Positions 1 through 9,389 of a stretch of DNA of 64,000 nucleotides are shown one piece after another. This stretch comes from Gemmatimonadota bacterium (lineage in GTDB: Bacteria; Gemmatimonadota; Gemmatimonadetes; Longimicrobiales; Gaopeijiaceae). The DNA lies in NCBI GenBank assembly GCA_016209885.1, contig JACQVF010000099.1, forward strand, positions 1 through 64,000, written 5' to 3'. The stretch's first letter is position 1. Each line of letters opens with the position of its first letter. Made by a program: the position numbers and the translations under genes. Below the pieces are notes generated by a model that was not told where the DNA came from, did not search any database, and was given only the letters and a program-made list of their open reading frames with translations.

Positions 1-718
1 CGTAGCCGCGGGGCTCCACGCCCTCGCGGAACCATGTAGGGTCGAGCCTCTCGAACTCGGACGGCAACCCCGGGATCTCGAAGGCCCGCTTCTCGAGCGC
101 GGCCTGGAGGAGGGAGTCCAGGGTGAGGCCGGCGGCATGGGCGTAGAGCGCCAGCGCCAGGCTGGGCTCGAGGCCGTCTCTCGACCGCACGGCGACGAGT
201 CCGTCGCGCACCGTCTCGAAAGGCGTGGGCAGGTCGGCGGCCGCTACGTCCAGAGCCACGTCGGCGAAGAAGGGGTGCGGAGAAGCCAGGCGCGGCCCGG
301 AGTCGGTGACCTCCGTGGGTGCGGCCAGCACGACGTTGCCCGCCCGAGCGATGGCGTCCCGTAGCCGGTCATCGCCGCCGTCCATGCGGTTCAGCTCGGG
401 GTAGAGCCTGTCCACGTAGACGTCGAGCCCGATGACGTGGGCGCCGGCGCCGGCCACCGCATCGATCACGTCTGCGATGAAGGCGCGGGGGTACGGCGAG
501 AGGTACGGCCAGTCACGGGTGGCGGCCGAGTCGAAGAGTACGAGCACGACCTCGCTGTCCTTGGCGCTTTCCGACGCCGCGATCTGGCGCCAGTCGAGGG
601 AGCGCAGCTCGAGCGCCTCGCTCCATCCGCTCATGGCGCCCCAGTGCGTCGCGAGCAGGCTCAGCCCGCTCGAGGCGGCCACGGTGAGCGCGAGCACGAG
701 GAGCCGGCGCCATTTCAT
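1..718 (-). CDS. CHASE2-domain sensor protein, N-terminal part (cut by window edge)
   Basis: About 239 codons are open from the ATG at 718 to the left edge; the 3' end lies outside. The product starts with a short basic stretch and a hydrophobic helix (residues 6-25, RLLVLALTVAASSGLSLLA), then shows the CHASE2 pattern: an ELRSLDWR segment, a VVLVLFDSAA strand, a WPYLSPYPR segment and GAHVIGLDVYVD. CHASE2 is an extracytoplasmic sensor domain usually joined to an adenylate cyclase, histidine kinase or Ser/Thr kinase domain, so an output domain is expected beyond the edge. It is the third gene of a minus-strand operon, 122 bp after the caspase gene. No clear Shine-Dalgarno sequence precedes the start. 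The family call is good; the output type is unknown. Confidence 0.7.
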   Translation of the reverse strand, partial: MKWRRLLVLALTVAASSGLSLLATHWGAMSGWSEALELRSLDWRQIAASESAKDSEVVLVLFDSAATRDWPYLSPYPRAFIADVIDAVAGAGAHVIGLDVYVDRLYPELNRMDGGDDRLRDAIARAGNVVLAAPTEVTDSGPRLASPHPFFADVALDVAAADLPTPFETVRDGLVAVRSRDGLEPSLALALYAHAAGLTLDSLLQAALEKRAFEIPGLPSEFERLDPTWFREGVEPRGY

Positions 719-840
719 GGGAGGCTGCCGAGCGGGTCAGCGGGAGGGCGGGCGAGTGCGCTCCTCTGCCCCGAGGGCTTGGCTGGTGCGAGAACGTCTC
801 GGACAGACGGCGTGATCGTGGTCCCCTGCATGCTGCGATG

Positions 841-2763
841 TCACTTCTCGATCCGGTAGACAACGGACGCGCCGGCCCAGGTGTCGAGGCGCACGGCATC
901 GGGCGCCACCTCCGAGCGGCCGGCGGCGTCCTTCAGGGCCTGGGCGATCCGGTCGGCCAGGAGCGCATCGCCGCTGGTGAGTTCGCCCTGGGTCAGCGGG
1001 ATGTCCAGTGGCCTGCTCGTCACGAGCGCACGCACGATACCGCGCCCGGTGGGCGGCATCGCCTGCACCTCGGACTCCATGCTCTCGGACGGGAAGACCA
1101 GCGCCTGACCCGCCCGGATGCGGTTGTCCTTGTCCCACGGGTTCGGGAACAGCACCGTGACGGTGCCGTCCGTACCCAGATCCACCAGCGTGAGGTAGCC
1201 GTCGTGCTCCGAGCGCGCCCGGAACGTCACGCTCTCGCCGATCCCGAAGCTGGTCTTGCCACCCGAGAGGCTCGCCTCGACCTGGAACGGCTGCACGAGG
1301 TTCTCCATCTCGGCGAGCCGCTTGGCTGCGGCCTCCTGGCCGAGCGCAGCGGCGAGTTGCGTGGCCAGATCCGGGCCGAGCGAGAAGGTGTGGCGCGTCG
1401 CGCCGTCCAGCCCGAGGACGCGTACGGCGTCGGCCGAGCGACGCACCAGGAGGTGCGCGAACTCGTCCGCGCCGTCCACGAGGGTGAGCCCTGGAGCGCT
1501 GCGGATTCTCTGGGTGAGGGCGCCGCGAGTCTGGGTATCGAGCCCCGCGATGTTGACGCGCAGCGGCTCCTCGGAGAAGCGGTAGGCGACGAGCCGCGCC
1601 TTGAGCGCGCCGTCGGGGCCGACGCTCCCGGGGGCACCGGAAACGATGCGGGCGCGGGCGCTCGTGGCAGATACGGACTCCACGATCGCCTGGGCGCCGT
1701 TCTCCAACTGGAACACCGAGCCCTCCGTGATTCCGAGGGCGTCGCCGCCCGCGAGCTCCACGGTGTTGTTGCCCGCGAGCGTCGCGGGGATGAACGGCCG
1801 TGCCGCCGCGGACGCCGAGCCCTCGAGATGGAAGAGTGGCGCGGAGCGCAACGGGTGCTCGTTCATCGTCGGCATCTGGTCGAAACGCGCGCGCTCCAGC
1901 GCCTGCTTCGTGCTCTCGAACACGGACTCGTAGGTGGCGCTGGCCGGCGCCATCCAGAGCTGGCGAACGAAGAACGTAGTGAACGCGCCGCCGTAGTACG
2001 GCTCGCTTCCTTCAGGCCCCGGGAACTGGGCATCCACGGCGGCCTGCTCGGGCCGTGTCGCCGCCAGCTCGAGCACGGTCTCGGAGCCCGTGTTGAAGCC
2101 CACGCGGTCGATCTGGTCAGGCAGTGCGCGCCGCGAGACGCCGGGCGGCTGCGGCAGGCGGTTCACGTCCCGGTGGAGGAGGCGCAGGCGTGCGAAGGGA
2201 GTGGCGGCCCGGGTCCCCGTGCCCGCGTGGCAGTTGTCGTGGATGAACACGACGTTGCTGGTGGGGATGCGCCGCAGCCATTCGCCGAGCTGCTCGTCCA
2301 CGATATCATACTCCGGGCTATCCGCCCGCACGTCGGCGGGCGCGATCGTCTCATCGAGCCCGTCGTCCTCGTCGCCGTTCTCGTCCCACACCTGCGAGCC
2401 GTGCCCGGCGAAGAAGAAGAGGACCTGGTCGCCGGACTGCACGACCGAGGGCAACCACTCCGTGAGCTGGGCGCGGATCGCGTCCCGCGTGGCGGCCCCG
2501 TCCAGGAGCAGGTGGATGTTCTCGGGCGGAAAGCCCCACCGATAGACGAGCACATCGCGGGTCGCCTGGGCGTCGCGAACCGCGCCGCGGAGATCGCCGC
2601 CCGGCTCGTCGGTGAAGTTGATGTAGTCGTTGATGCCCACGATGAGCGCCCAGCGGGCAGGCGCTCGCTCGACTACACCTACGCCGCTGTTCCGGTCCGC
2701 GGGCCCGAAGGCCGCGAGCGGGACGAGGGCCAGTACGACTGCAGCCTTCACGTAGCGTCTCAC
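841..2763 (-). CDS. Secreted caspase-family (C14) peptidase with C-terminal DUF4384 domain
   Basis: This 640-residue protein has a signal peptide (about residues 1-19) and a caspase/metacaspase fold. The strand WALIVGINDY is at residues 38-47, the catalytic His121 lies in FFFAGHGSQ, and Cys178 lies in HDNCHAGTG, so the catalytic dyad is intact. Residues of about 505-600 form a DUF4384 domain (FRARSEHDGYLTLVDLG, then TVLFPNPW), which often accompanies bacterial caspase-like proteins. The start is a GTG one base after the stop of the upstream MBL gene, which implies translational coupling. The CHASE2 sensor gene follows. The signal peptide places the peptidase in the periplasm or outside. The substrate is unknown; metacaspase-type enzymes usually cut after Arg or Lys. 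Confidence 0.88.
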   Translation of the reverse strand: MRRYVKAAVVLALVPLAAFGPADRNSGVGVVERAPARWALIVGINDYINFTDEPGGDLRGAVRDAQATRDVLVYRWGFPPENIHLLLDGAATRDAIRAQLTEWLPSVVQSGDQVLFFFAGHGSQVWDENGDEDDGLDETIAPADVRADSPEYDIVDEQLGEWLRRIPTSNVVFIHDNCHAGTGTRAATPFARLRLLHRDVNRLPQPPGVSRRALPDQIDRVGFNTGSETVLELAATRPEQAAVDAQFPGPEGSEPYYGGAFTTFFVRQLWMAPASATYESVFESTKQALERARFDQMPTMNEHPLRSAPLFHLEGSASAAARPFIPATLAGNNTVELAGGDALGITEGSVFQLENGAQAIVESVSATSARARIVSGAPGSVGPDGALKARLVAYRFSEEPLRVNIAGLDTQTRGALTQRIRSAPGLTLVDGADEFAHLLVRRSADAVRVLGLDGATRHTFSLGPDLATQLAAALGQEAAAKRLAEMENLVQPFQVEASLSGGKTSFGIGESVTFRARSEHDGYLTLVDLGTDGTVTVLFPNPWDKDNRIRAGQALVFPSESMESEVQAMPPTGRGIVRALVTSRPLDIPLTQGELTSGDALLADRIAQALKDAAGRSEVAPDAVRLDTWAGASVVYRIEK

Positions 2764-2764
2764 G

Positions 2765-3691
2765 TTAACTCTCCCCTAGAACGATCGGACTTCCCTCCGA
2801 GGCCGCGTCCACCTCGAGGGCGAGGCCTCGGCGCTCGGCCTCGGCTCGAATCTCGTCCACGATGGCCGAGAGCTCGTCATCCGTGCGCTCCGGCGCGTGG
2901 TGGAAGAAGCTGAGGCGCCGGACTGCGCCCTCGGCGGCAAGCTCCAGCGCCTGGCTGAACGTGGAGTGGCCCCAGCCGAGGTGCGGCGGGTACTCGGCGT
3001 CCGTGAACATGGCGTCATGGAACAGCACGTCGGCGCCGCCTACGAAGTCGATCAGGCGCTCGCGCCAGTTGCCGCCGTCCACATCGTACTGGGCGCCCAC
3101 CAGCTCGTTGTCCGGGATATAGCACACGGTGCGGCCTCCCGCACGAATGCGGTAGCCGACCGTGAACGAGGGGTGCCGCATGCGCATGGCGTGAACCTCG
3201 ATCCCGTCGCCGCCGGTCCACGCGCCCTCGTTCAGATGAGAGAACTGGAGCCCGGCCGCGATGGCGGCGAAGGGGACCGGGAAGTAGACCGGACCCATCT
3301 GTCCGGCGAACAGCGTCTGGATGTCCACGCTCGCCTGTTCCGGCCCCATGATGCGAAGCAACGCCGCCGGCTCGTAGAGCGGCGCGAAGAAGGGGAACCC
3401 CTGAATGTGATCCCAATGGAAGTGGGTCAGGAAAACGTCTGTTCGTACGACGCTCGACTGGGCCATCAGCTTGCGACCGAGAAGCCGAATCCCGGTGCCC
3501 GCGTCGAAGATGAGGGTGCGGGCGCCCACCTCGATCTCCACGCAGGAGGTATTGCCGCCGTAGCGCGCCGTATTCGGTCCCGGGCTGGCGATGGATCCGC
3601 GGGTGCCCCAGCAGGTGACACGCGGCGCGCTCGTGTTGGCTCCCTGGATCGCTTCACCCGGCTTGACGGCTTGTGCAGCATGGTCATGCAC
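2765..3691 (-). CDS. MBL-fold metallo-hydrolase (phosphodiesterase-like)
   Basis: The 308-residue protein has a metallo-beta-lactamase fold with the metal-binding motif THFHWDH (His90, His92, Asp94, His95). Before it lies CWGTRGS and the FDAGTG loop; later come the HDAMF and WGHST metal-ligand segments. This subfamily (Lactamase_B_2 type) contains cyclic-nucleotide and other phosphodiesterases as well as RNase Z-like enzymes. The GTG start at 3691 is supported by GGAGAG seven bases upstream; the ATG four bases on is out of frame. It is the first gene of the operon with the caspase and CHASE2 genes. If the CHASE2 protein carries a cyclase, degradation of a cyclic nucleotide would be a natural role, but that is inference. 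Confidence 0.85.
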   Translation of the reverse strand: MHDHAAQAVKPGEAIQGANTSAPRVTCWGTRGSIASPGPNTARYGGNTSCVEIEVGARTLIFDAGTGIRLLGRKLMAQSSVVRTDVFLTHFHWDHIQGFPFFAPLYEPAALLRIMGPEQASVDIQTLFAGQMGPVYFPVPFAAIAAGLQFSHLNEGAWTGGDGIEVHAMRMRHPSFTVGYRIRAGGRTVCYIPDNELVGAQYDVDGGNWRERLIDFVGGADVLFHDAMFTDAEYPPHLGWGHSTFSQALELAAEGAVRRLSFFHHAPERTDDELSAIVDEIRAEAERRGLALEVDAASEGSPIVLGES

Positions 3692-3807
3692 GAATCGTCT
3701 CTCCGGAGAAACCGGACGGGTCCCGTCTTTTCAATCTAATGACGCCTCCAGCCGCGTCGCGAGTTTCTTCTATTCTTGAGTGCGCTGGCTCCTTCGCTGA
3801 AGGCCTT

Positions 3808-3836
3808 CGCCGGCCCACGTGCATGCAGGGCCGGCG
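3808..3836. repeat. Inverted repeat between MBL and Ig-like lipoprotein genes
   Basis: CGCCGGCCC (3808-3816) and GGGCCGGCG (3828-3836) form perfect 9-bp arms around an 11-nt loop, extendable by one T-A pair. It lies in the 207-bp gap between two minus-strand genes. No T-run follows on either strand, so it is only a possible terminator or mRNA end structure. Confidence 0.4.
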
Positions 3837-3861
3837 AGGGTCACGGCGCGAAGGGCGGTCT

Positions 3862-3884
3862 GCCGGAGCCCGCGCGGCTCCGGC
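3862..3884 (-). terminator. Hairpin downstream of the Ig-like lipoprotein gene
   Basis: GCCGGAGCC (3862-3870) and GGCTCCGGC (3876-3884) form a perfect 9-bp stem with a 5-nt loop, starting 15 bp past the stop of the minus-strand gene ending at 3899. The position fits a transcript end. There is no strong T-tract, so it may be a terminator of the high-GC type or an RNA-stabilising hairpin. Confidence 0.5.
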
Positions 3885-3898
3885 GAGCGGCCGCGTGC

Positions 3899-6800
3899 TC
3901 ACTCCCTGCGTTGCGGCACGGGGAGGTCCCGCGTGCGTGGTGGTGCGGGCCGCTGGGGCAGCTCGGAGGAGGCGGGCGCCCCCTGGGCACCATCGCCCCG
4001 CAGTTCGGGTGGGATCACGTCCGTGCGGAGCAGCTCGCCGTCCGGTGCCGCCTGCATGGGACTCTGCACGGCGGGCGCGCCCGCGACGCCCGCGAGTGCG
4101 GGGGCCGGACCGGCGTCCAGGCCGTTGACCGCCCAGTAGAAGTGGTTGACCAGCGTCTGCAGCGTGTGCGAGCCGAACTCGAGCGTGAGCGTCGTCACGA
4201 TGACGCGGCCTGCGCCGAAGGTGTACGTGGCGTAGACGGGCCGCATGGCGCCGCCCTGCTCGGTCATGAGCACCTCAGCGCCGGGGGGGAGGATCCCGGC
4301 AAGCGAGCCGTGGTTGTCGTAGCAGAAGCGGCCGCCGTTGTCGATGTTGTTGTTGTTCAGGTCATCGGCCGTGCCCAGCCGGGCGTCCGGTCCGCGGATG
4401 AGTGCGTGGTCAGCCACCGTGAGTGTGACGCCGCTGCAGCTCAACACATCATCGGCGATACCGAGGAGCCCGGGGATCATGTAGCCCTGACCGCCGGCGT
4501 TGTCGCCGAGGTGTGCCACGAGCCAGCCGCCGCCGGTGACCCATGCCGCGAGGTTGATCTGCGCGGCCGGGTTGTTCTGCTGCGTGATCTGGCTGGACTG
4601 ATTCCCGAGGCCGGCCGACGTGAAGATGATGAGCGACGTGGTGCTCGGGATCCCCGCCGCGAGGTCTGACATGGGCCGCACGAAGTAGCCGACGCCCTTC
4701 GTGAGGTTGAACGGCGCTGCCTGGAGCACCGTCTCGTCCTTATTCTCACCGAACCACGCGTTGTAGTTCTTGTAAATAGCGATGTCGCCGGACCGGCGCT
4801 TGCGCCCGCCGCCTGCTGCGATGAGCTGGAAGTTTGCCTTACCCTTGGGGGTGGAGGGTCCGAGGTTGATGAGGGCGAACTGGGGGTTCGCGGTCATACC
4901 GGAGGGGGGCAGGGGAGCGACGGCGTAGCTCTTGGCGAAGAGTTGGTCGAGGCGGTAGTTGCCGCGTCCGTCGGTGCGGGTGTCGGCGACGATGACGCTG
5001 TCGGCGGTGCGGCCGAGGCCGACGGTGATGCCCTGGACGCCCTTGCCGGCGGAGTCGGTGACGGTGCCTTCGATGAAGGAGCGGATGGTGGCTCGGAAGT
5101 CGAAGGCCTGGCCGTTGAGGAGGATTCTGAACTTGCGGTCCTTGACGGTATCGCCGGGGGCGACGCCGATGAGCTTGCCGTTCAGGGACGAGCCGCTGGC
5201 GGCCAGGTAAGCCGGGTCGAGGCTCGTCCAGGCGATGCTGCGGAACTGGGGGATGGCGTTGTTTCTGCTATCGTAGGCCTTGGCCGTGATGTCGAGGGTC
5301 TCGCCCACGGTGAGGGCGGGATCGGCGGGGCTGATCTCCACGCGCTGGATGTCGGGCAGCAGGCGGATGTCCAGGGGCTGGAGGCCGGGCCCGACGGTGA
5401 TGCTGCGCGTGCTCTGGCCGTCGACCTGGTAGCCGGCGGGCGGCTGGATGCTGAGGGTGAAGGCGCCGGGGTCGAGGTCGGTGAAGGCGAAGGTGCCGTC
5501 GGCGCCGGTGGTCTGGGCGGGCCGGACCTCGGCGGCACCCTGCTGGAGGCGGAGCGTGGCGCCCTGGAAGGGATCGCCCCAACTGAGGCGGACGGTGCCG
5601 CGAATGGCGCCGCGCACCACGAGCAGCACGGTGTCCTTCACGGCGCCGGCGGTGACGGTGACGTGGGCGCGGCCCGGGCCCACGCCCTTCAGGGTGGCGG
5701 TGGGCGAGTTGGCGCGCACGGTGCCGACCTGGGCGTCGGAGCTGGCCCAGGTGAAGGTCTGATCCGGGATCTTCTTGTCGCGGGCGTCGAAGGCGTCGGC
5801 CTGGGCGGTGGCGGAGTCGCCGAGCTGGAGCGTGAGGGAGTCGGGGCTGGCGGCCACACGCCGGGCCTCGGGATTGACCGTGTAGCTCACCCGCGGGGTC
5901 GCCTGGCCGGTGGCGACCTGGGAGTTGCGGCGACTCGAGTCGGCGACGGAGAAGCCGTCGGCCAGCTCGAGCACCACGGTGTAGGAGCCGGCGGAGAGGT
6001 CCACGAACTGGAAGGCGCCGTCGGCGCCGGAGCTGGTCTTGCCGACCTCGGAACCGTCTTTGAGCAGCTTGAGGGTGGCGTCCGGGAAGGCGTCGCCGTA
6101 GCGGTAGCTCACACTCCCGGCCACGGCACCGTGCACCTCCACGTCGGCGCCGGCCTCGGTGCCGTCGGCGGAGGCCGTGACCCGGGCGCTGCCGGGCGAG
6201 ATGGCGGTGACCCGGGCGCTGGGCGAGAGAGCCGCCACCTTCGCCACCGCCGAGTCTGTGCTGGCCCAGACGGGCGAAGCATCGGAAATCGGCTCGTTGT
6301 CCACGTCGCGGGCGTCCGCGGTGAGCGTGGACTCCTCGCCCGGCGCCTTGAAGACGAGCTTCGCGGCCGAGAGGGTGAGCTTCTTCACCTGCGCCCGCAC
6401 GGTGAAGGCCAGCTCGGGCTCGGCGACCCCTTCCGCGACGCTAGCCGGCGCGCTCGCCGGCGAGGGACTCACGAAGCCGTCGCGCGGCGAGGTGACCTCG
6501 AGACGGTAGCTGGCGAGGGCGAGAGCGGTGAAACGGAAGGCGCCGCCCGAGCCCGTCGTCTGATCCGCCACCTTGGCATCGCCGGAGAAGAGCGTGAGCT
6601 TGCTGCCGCTGACCCCCTTGCCCGACCCCGTCTTCACCGAGCCCTTGACCGCACCCTTCACCTCCACCGCGGCGGTCTGGTTCACCGCGCCCGTCTCGCC
6701 CTTGAGCTCCGCCTTGCCCGGCGTGAGACCCTTCAGCTTCACGGTGCTGCCGCTCACCGCCACGTCCAGTACCGCGGGCTTGTTTACACTGTAGATGACC

Positions 6801-8896
6801 GAGGCCCCGGGGATGGCGTCCCCGTCCACGTCCAGGACGGTCCCCACCACCGTCGCCTCCTCGCCCGGCGCGTTCATGGTCACCGAGCTCGGAGCGAGCT
6901 TCAGCCCCTTCGCGTCCGCCGTCACCGACAGCGCCACCTCCGTGGTGGCGTCCAGGTTGACACTCACCGCGCCGCCGGGCGCCGTGGCATGAAAGCCGTC
7001 CGGCTCGCCCACCAGCCCCACCTTGTAGCTGCCCGTGTAGAGCCCCGCGAAAGTGACGGTCCCGTCGCCGCCCGTGGTCCCGCTCACCACCGCCTTGCCG
7101 TCCTGCTGCACCTCCACCTTGAAACCGTCCACCGCCTTGCCCCACGGCAGCTTCGCCACCACCCGCAGACTGCCCACGCTCGGCGCAAACCCCAGCGAGG
7201 CCGTACCCGTGAACTGCTCGACCACCACGCTCCCGCTCACCACCCCCGCGGGCACCACCACCCGCAGCGTGTCCCTGAGAACCTGCTTGACCTGCGCAGC
7301 TACGTTCCCCGCAGCCGTGGGGAACAGCACCTTCACGTTCGCCGGAAGGATCCAGTCAAAACCCGAACCCACCAGCCGCACCTCCTGCCCCGGCAACGGC
7401 CGGCTGGGCACCATGGAGCCCACCACCACCGGATCCACTGCCTTCTGCACCACTCCGCCCCGCCACGCCGGATCCGTCTCCTCCACACCCTCCAGCGCCA
7501 ACGCTACCGGCGGCGCACTGGCGTCCGCCGCCACGATGTAGAGCTCCGCCGGAAAGCCGGCGCCCCGCGAACCCGGCACCACCAGCCAACGATCATTCGG
7601 ACTCCACGTTGCGCGGCCCCGAGCCCGAAATCCCGCCGGCGTCACCCGCTTCACACCACTCCCATTGCCCGCCATCGCATACAGCGCCGGCTCCCCATCC
7701 CGCTCCGACACAAAGGCGATCCGACCCCCACGACTCACCGCCGGCCACCGGTCCCCGGCCCCCGACGATAGCGTCGCCCGGCCCGTTCCGTCCGCCCGCA
7801 CCCGCTCGATCGAGCCGCCCCCTACAATCAGATTCACCCCATCCACATCCCACACCGGCGTCTCTCCGCTCGGCCCCTCCCGTACCTTGCTCCCGTCCGC
7901 GTTCGCGATCTTCACCCCCTCCACCACCAGCTTCGAGGCGTCCGGCGAAAAGGCCGGGAACTTCCCCGACAACAGCGGCCCCGCCGCCCCCGCCTCCCTC
8001 ACCTCGCCCCCCAACTCGTAGAGCAGCCGCGCACCGTTCGGACTCCACGCCGGATTCTTCGCACCCCCAGCACCCACCGTCACCACCGTCAAACCCTTCC
8101 CATCCACACCCACCCGCACCACCTCCCCCGCACCCGCCACGTACGCCACCTCCCCCGCCACTACATACGCCCACGCCTCCGCCTTCACCCCCGTGGGCGT
8201 CGATACCACCAGATGCACCACCCCCTCCGCTACCCCCGTCACCTCCCCAGACCCCGAAACCTTCGCTACCGACTCAGCCTCGCTCAACCACGCCAGCGGC
8301 ACCCCGCCGATCGGCGTGCCCTTCCCGTCCAGCACCCGCACCGCCAGCAGCCCCTTACCCCCCGGCGCCAACACCAGCCCCCCAGGCACCACCTCCAACG
8401 ACTTCGCCTCCACCCCAGGACCCACATACTGCACCGCCAACGGCACCGGCGGCGGCGCCGCCCCACCCCCAGCCGCCGCTACCTTCACCACCGTCTCCGC
8501 CTTGAACAAAGGCGTCGCATCCTGCAACGCCACCAACTCCAGAAGAAACTCCTCCTCCCCCGCCTGCAACGGCACCAGCACCCCCAGCTCGTATTCCTCC
8601 TTGCCCGACTCCACCACAATCACCGTGTCCACCGCTACCTTGCCCGACGGCACCCGCTTCAAAATCAGCCGAAACCGGTTCAGCTTGTCCCACGCCGCCC
8701 GCTGCGCCGCCACCGCCACCGTGTCCTGACCCTCCAATACCGAAAACACCGGCACCACCACTAACTGCCCCCGACCCCCACCCCCCGCCGGCGCCAACGG
8801 AGCATCCGTACAACCAACCGCCAGCGCAGAGATGGCCAGGATCGTGGACACGCATTGTGCGATGGTGCAGAGCGTCGCGCGGTGGACCCGGGGCAT
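3899..8896 (-). CDS. Giant lipoprotein: Ig-like (BIG2), beta-propeller, IPT/TIG and carboxypeptidase-regulatory-like repeats
   Basis: The product has 1665 residues from the ATG at 8896, chosen because AAGGA lies seven bases upstream and a lipoprotein signal follows (lipobox AVGC, Cys29). The order is: an N-terminal region; a BIG2-like Ig domain (around residues 180-250); PD40/TolB-like propeller blades (PAWSPNG, PAFSPD, TWSPND); an IPT/TIG domain (LVGSGFDW); then four or five alternating units of a regulatory-like domain (GADGTFAFTDLDPGAFTL type) and an Ig-like domain. The C-terminal domain contains a Gly/Asn-rich segment and DNNNIDNGG-like Asp/Asn loops that may bind calcium. It is predicted to sit on the outer membrane facing outward, perhaps as an adhesin or scaffold. 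The function is not established. The coding strand is so G-rich that the opposite strand stays open for long stretches. Confidence 0.85.
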   Translation of the reverse strand: MPRVHRATLCTIAQCVSTILAISALAVGCTDAPLAPAGGGGRGQLVVVPVFSVLEGQDTVAVAAQRAAWDKLNRFRLILKRVPSGKVAVDTVIVVESGKEEYELGVLVPLQAGEEEFLLELVALQDATPLFKAETVVKVAAAGGGAAPPPVPLAVQYVGPGVEAKSLEVVPGGLVLAPGGKGLLAVRVLDGKGTPIGGVPLAWLSEAESVAKVSGSGEVTGVAEGVVHLVVSTPTGVKAEAWAYVVAGEVAYVAGAGEVVRVGVDGKGLTVVTVGAGGAKNPAWSPNGARLLYELGGEVREAGAAGPLLSGKFPAFSPDASKLVVEGVKIANADGSKVREGPSGETPVWDVDGVNLIVGGGSIERVRADGTGRATLSSGAGDRWPAVSRGGRIAFVSERDGEPALYAMAGNGSGVKRVTPAGFRARGRATWSPNDRWLVVPGSRGAGFPAELYIVAADASAPPVALALEGVEETDPAWRGGVVQKAVDPVVVGSMVPSRPLPGQEVRLVGSGFDWILPANVKVLFPTAAGNVAAQVKQVLRDTLRVVVPAGVVSGSVVVEQFTGTASLGFAPSVGSLRVVAKLPWGKAVDGFKVEVQQDGKAVVSGTTGGDGTVTFAGLYTGSYKVGLVGEPDGFHATAPGGAVSVNLDATTEVALSVTADAKGLKLAPSSVTMNAPGEEATVVGTVLDVDGDAIPGASVIYSVNKPAVLDVAVSGSTVKLKGLTPGKAELKGETGAVNQTAAVEVKGAVKGSVKTGSGKGVSGSKLTLFSGDAKVADQTTGSGGAFRFTALALASYRLEVTSPRDGFVSPSPASAPASVAEGVAEPELAFTVRAQVKKLTLSAAKLVFKAPGEESTLTADARDVDNEPISDASPVWASTDSAVAKVAALSPSARVTAISPGSARVTASADGTEAGADVEVHGAVAGSVSYRYGDAFPDATLKLLKDGSEVGKTSSGADGAFQFVDLSAGSYTVVLELADGFSVADSSRRNSQVATGQATPRVSYTVNPEARRVAASPDSLTLQLGDSATAQADAFDARDKKIPDQTFTWASSDAQVGTVRANSPTATLKGVGPGRAHVTVTAGAVKDTVLLVVRGAIRGTVRLSWGDPFQGATLRLQQGAAEVRPAQTTGADGTFAFTDLDPGAFTLSIQPPAGYQVDGQSTRSITVGPGLQPLDIRLLPDIQRVEISPADPALTVGETLDITAKAYDSRNNAIPQFRSIAWTSLDPAYLAASGSSLNGKLIGVAPGDTVKDRKFRILLNGQAFDFRATIRSFIEGTVTDSAGKGVQGITVGLGRTADSVIVADTRTDGRGNYRLDQLFAKSYAVAPLPPSGMTANPQFALINLGPSTPKGKANFQLIAAGGGRKRRSGDIAIYKNYNAWFGENKDETVLQAAPFNLTKGVGYFVRPMSDLAAGIPSTTSLIIFTSAGLGNQSSQITQQNNPAAQINLAAWVTGGGWLVAHLGDNAGGQGYMIPGLLGIADDVLSCSGVTLTVADHALIRGPDARLGTADDLNNNNIDNGGRFCYDNHGSLAGILPPGAEVLMTEQGGAMRPVYATYTFGAGRVIVTTLTLEFGSHTLQTLVNHFYWAVNGLDAGPAPALAGVAGAPAVQSPMQAAPDGELLRTDVIPPELRGDGAQGAPASSELPQRPAPPRTRDLPVPQRRE

Positions 8897-9389
8897 GGTG
8901 CCGTCCTTGCAAGGGATTGACCTGGACGCGCAGACAAGAGCAACAATTCTGGCACGCGAGAGGAGCAGCGCAGCCAGGCTAGAATATTGCCCCTCTCCCT
9001 GGACGGTACGCAAGAAGAATCCTCTGCGCCGCTGGCACTGCCTGCTGTTCGCGCGGCGGTAATCTGAGGCCATCCGCCGAGGCCGCGGGGCGGGCCTCCG
9101 GATGCTCGCGCGGCGTGCGCGGCCGGCGCGCCGATGTTGCACGTCAGCGCGGGGGCCCAGCTACGCTGTCGTGGTGGGCGCGAAGGGAAGGGCACCATCG
9201 CCCTGCTGGCCGGAGAGATTCTGGAAAATGGATACGGCGACGCTCACGCCATCGCCTCGCGGAGAATGCGGTTAAGGGACGCGCTGCACGCGCTGCGCGG
9301 AAAATGGACTTCCCGGAACCGAATGTTTATCTTGCCGTCAGGCTGCGCGCGCCCAGGGCTGCGGCGGCACTTTGACCGGAGAGTCCCGC
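8897..9389. promoter_or_regulatory. Divergent intergenic region with a possible ECF-type promoter
   Basis: This 493-bp gap separates the lipoprotein gene (minus) from the first cyclic-nucleotide-binding gene (plus). I see no convincing gene in it. On the plus strand GGAACC (9315-9320), a 16-nt spacer and GTCA (9337-9340) resemble an ECF sigma promoter about 50 bp before the start at 9390. The element GGAAAATGGA occurs twice (near 9222 and 9300). Both signals are weak and unproven. Confidence 0.3.

Noticed and set aside
838-2913. A 691-codon plus-strand frame over the caspase gene
   Set aside because: The minus-strand frame encodes an intact caspase with catalytic residues; the plus frame has no recognisable domain and an Arg/Gly-rich composition.
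4943-7771. A 942-codon open frame on the plus strand, antisense to the Ig-like lipoprotein gene
   Set aside because: It is made of low-complexity Gly/Ala/Asp/Val then Arg/His-rich sequence without any domain, and mirrors the G-rich codons of the real gene on the other strand.
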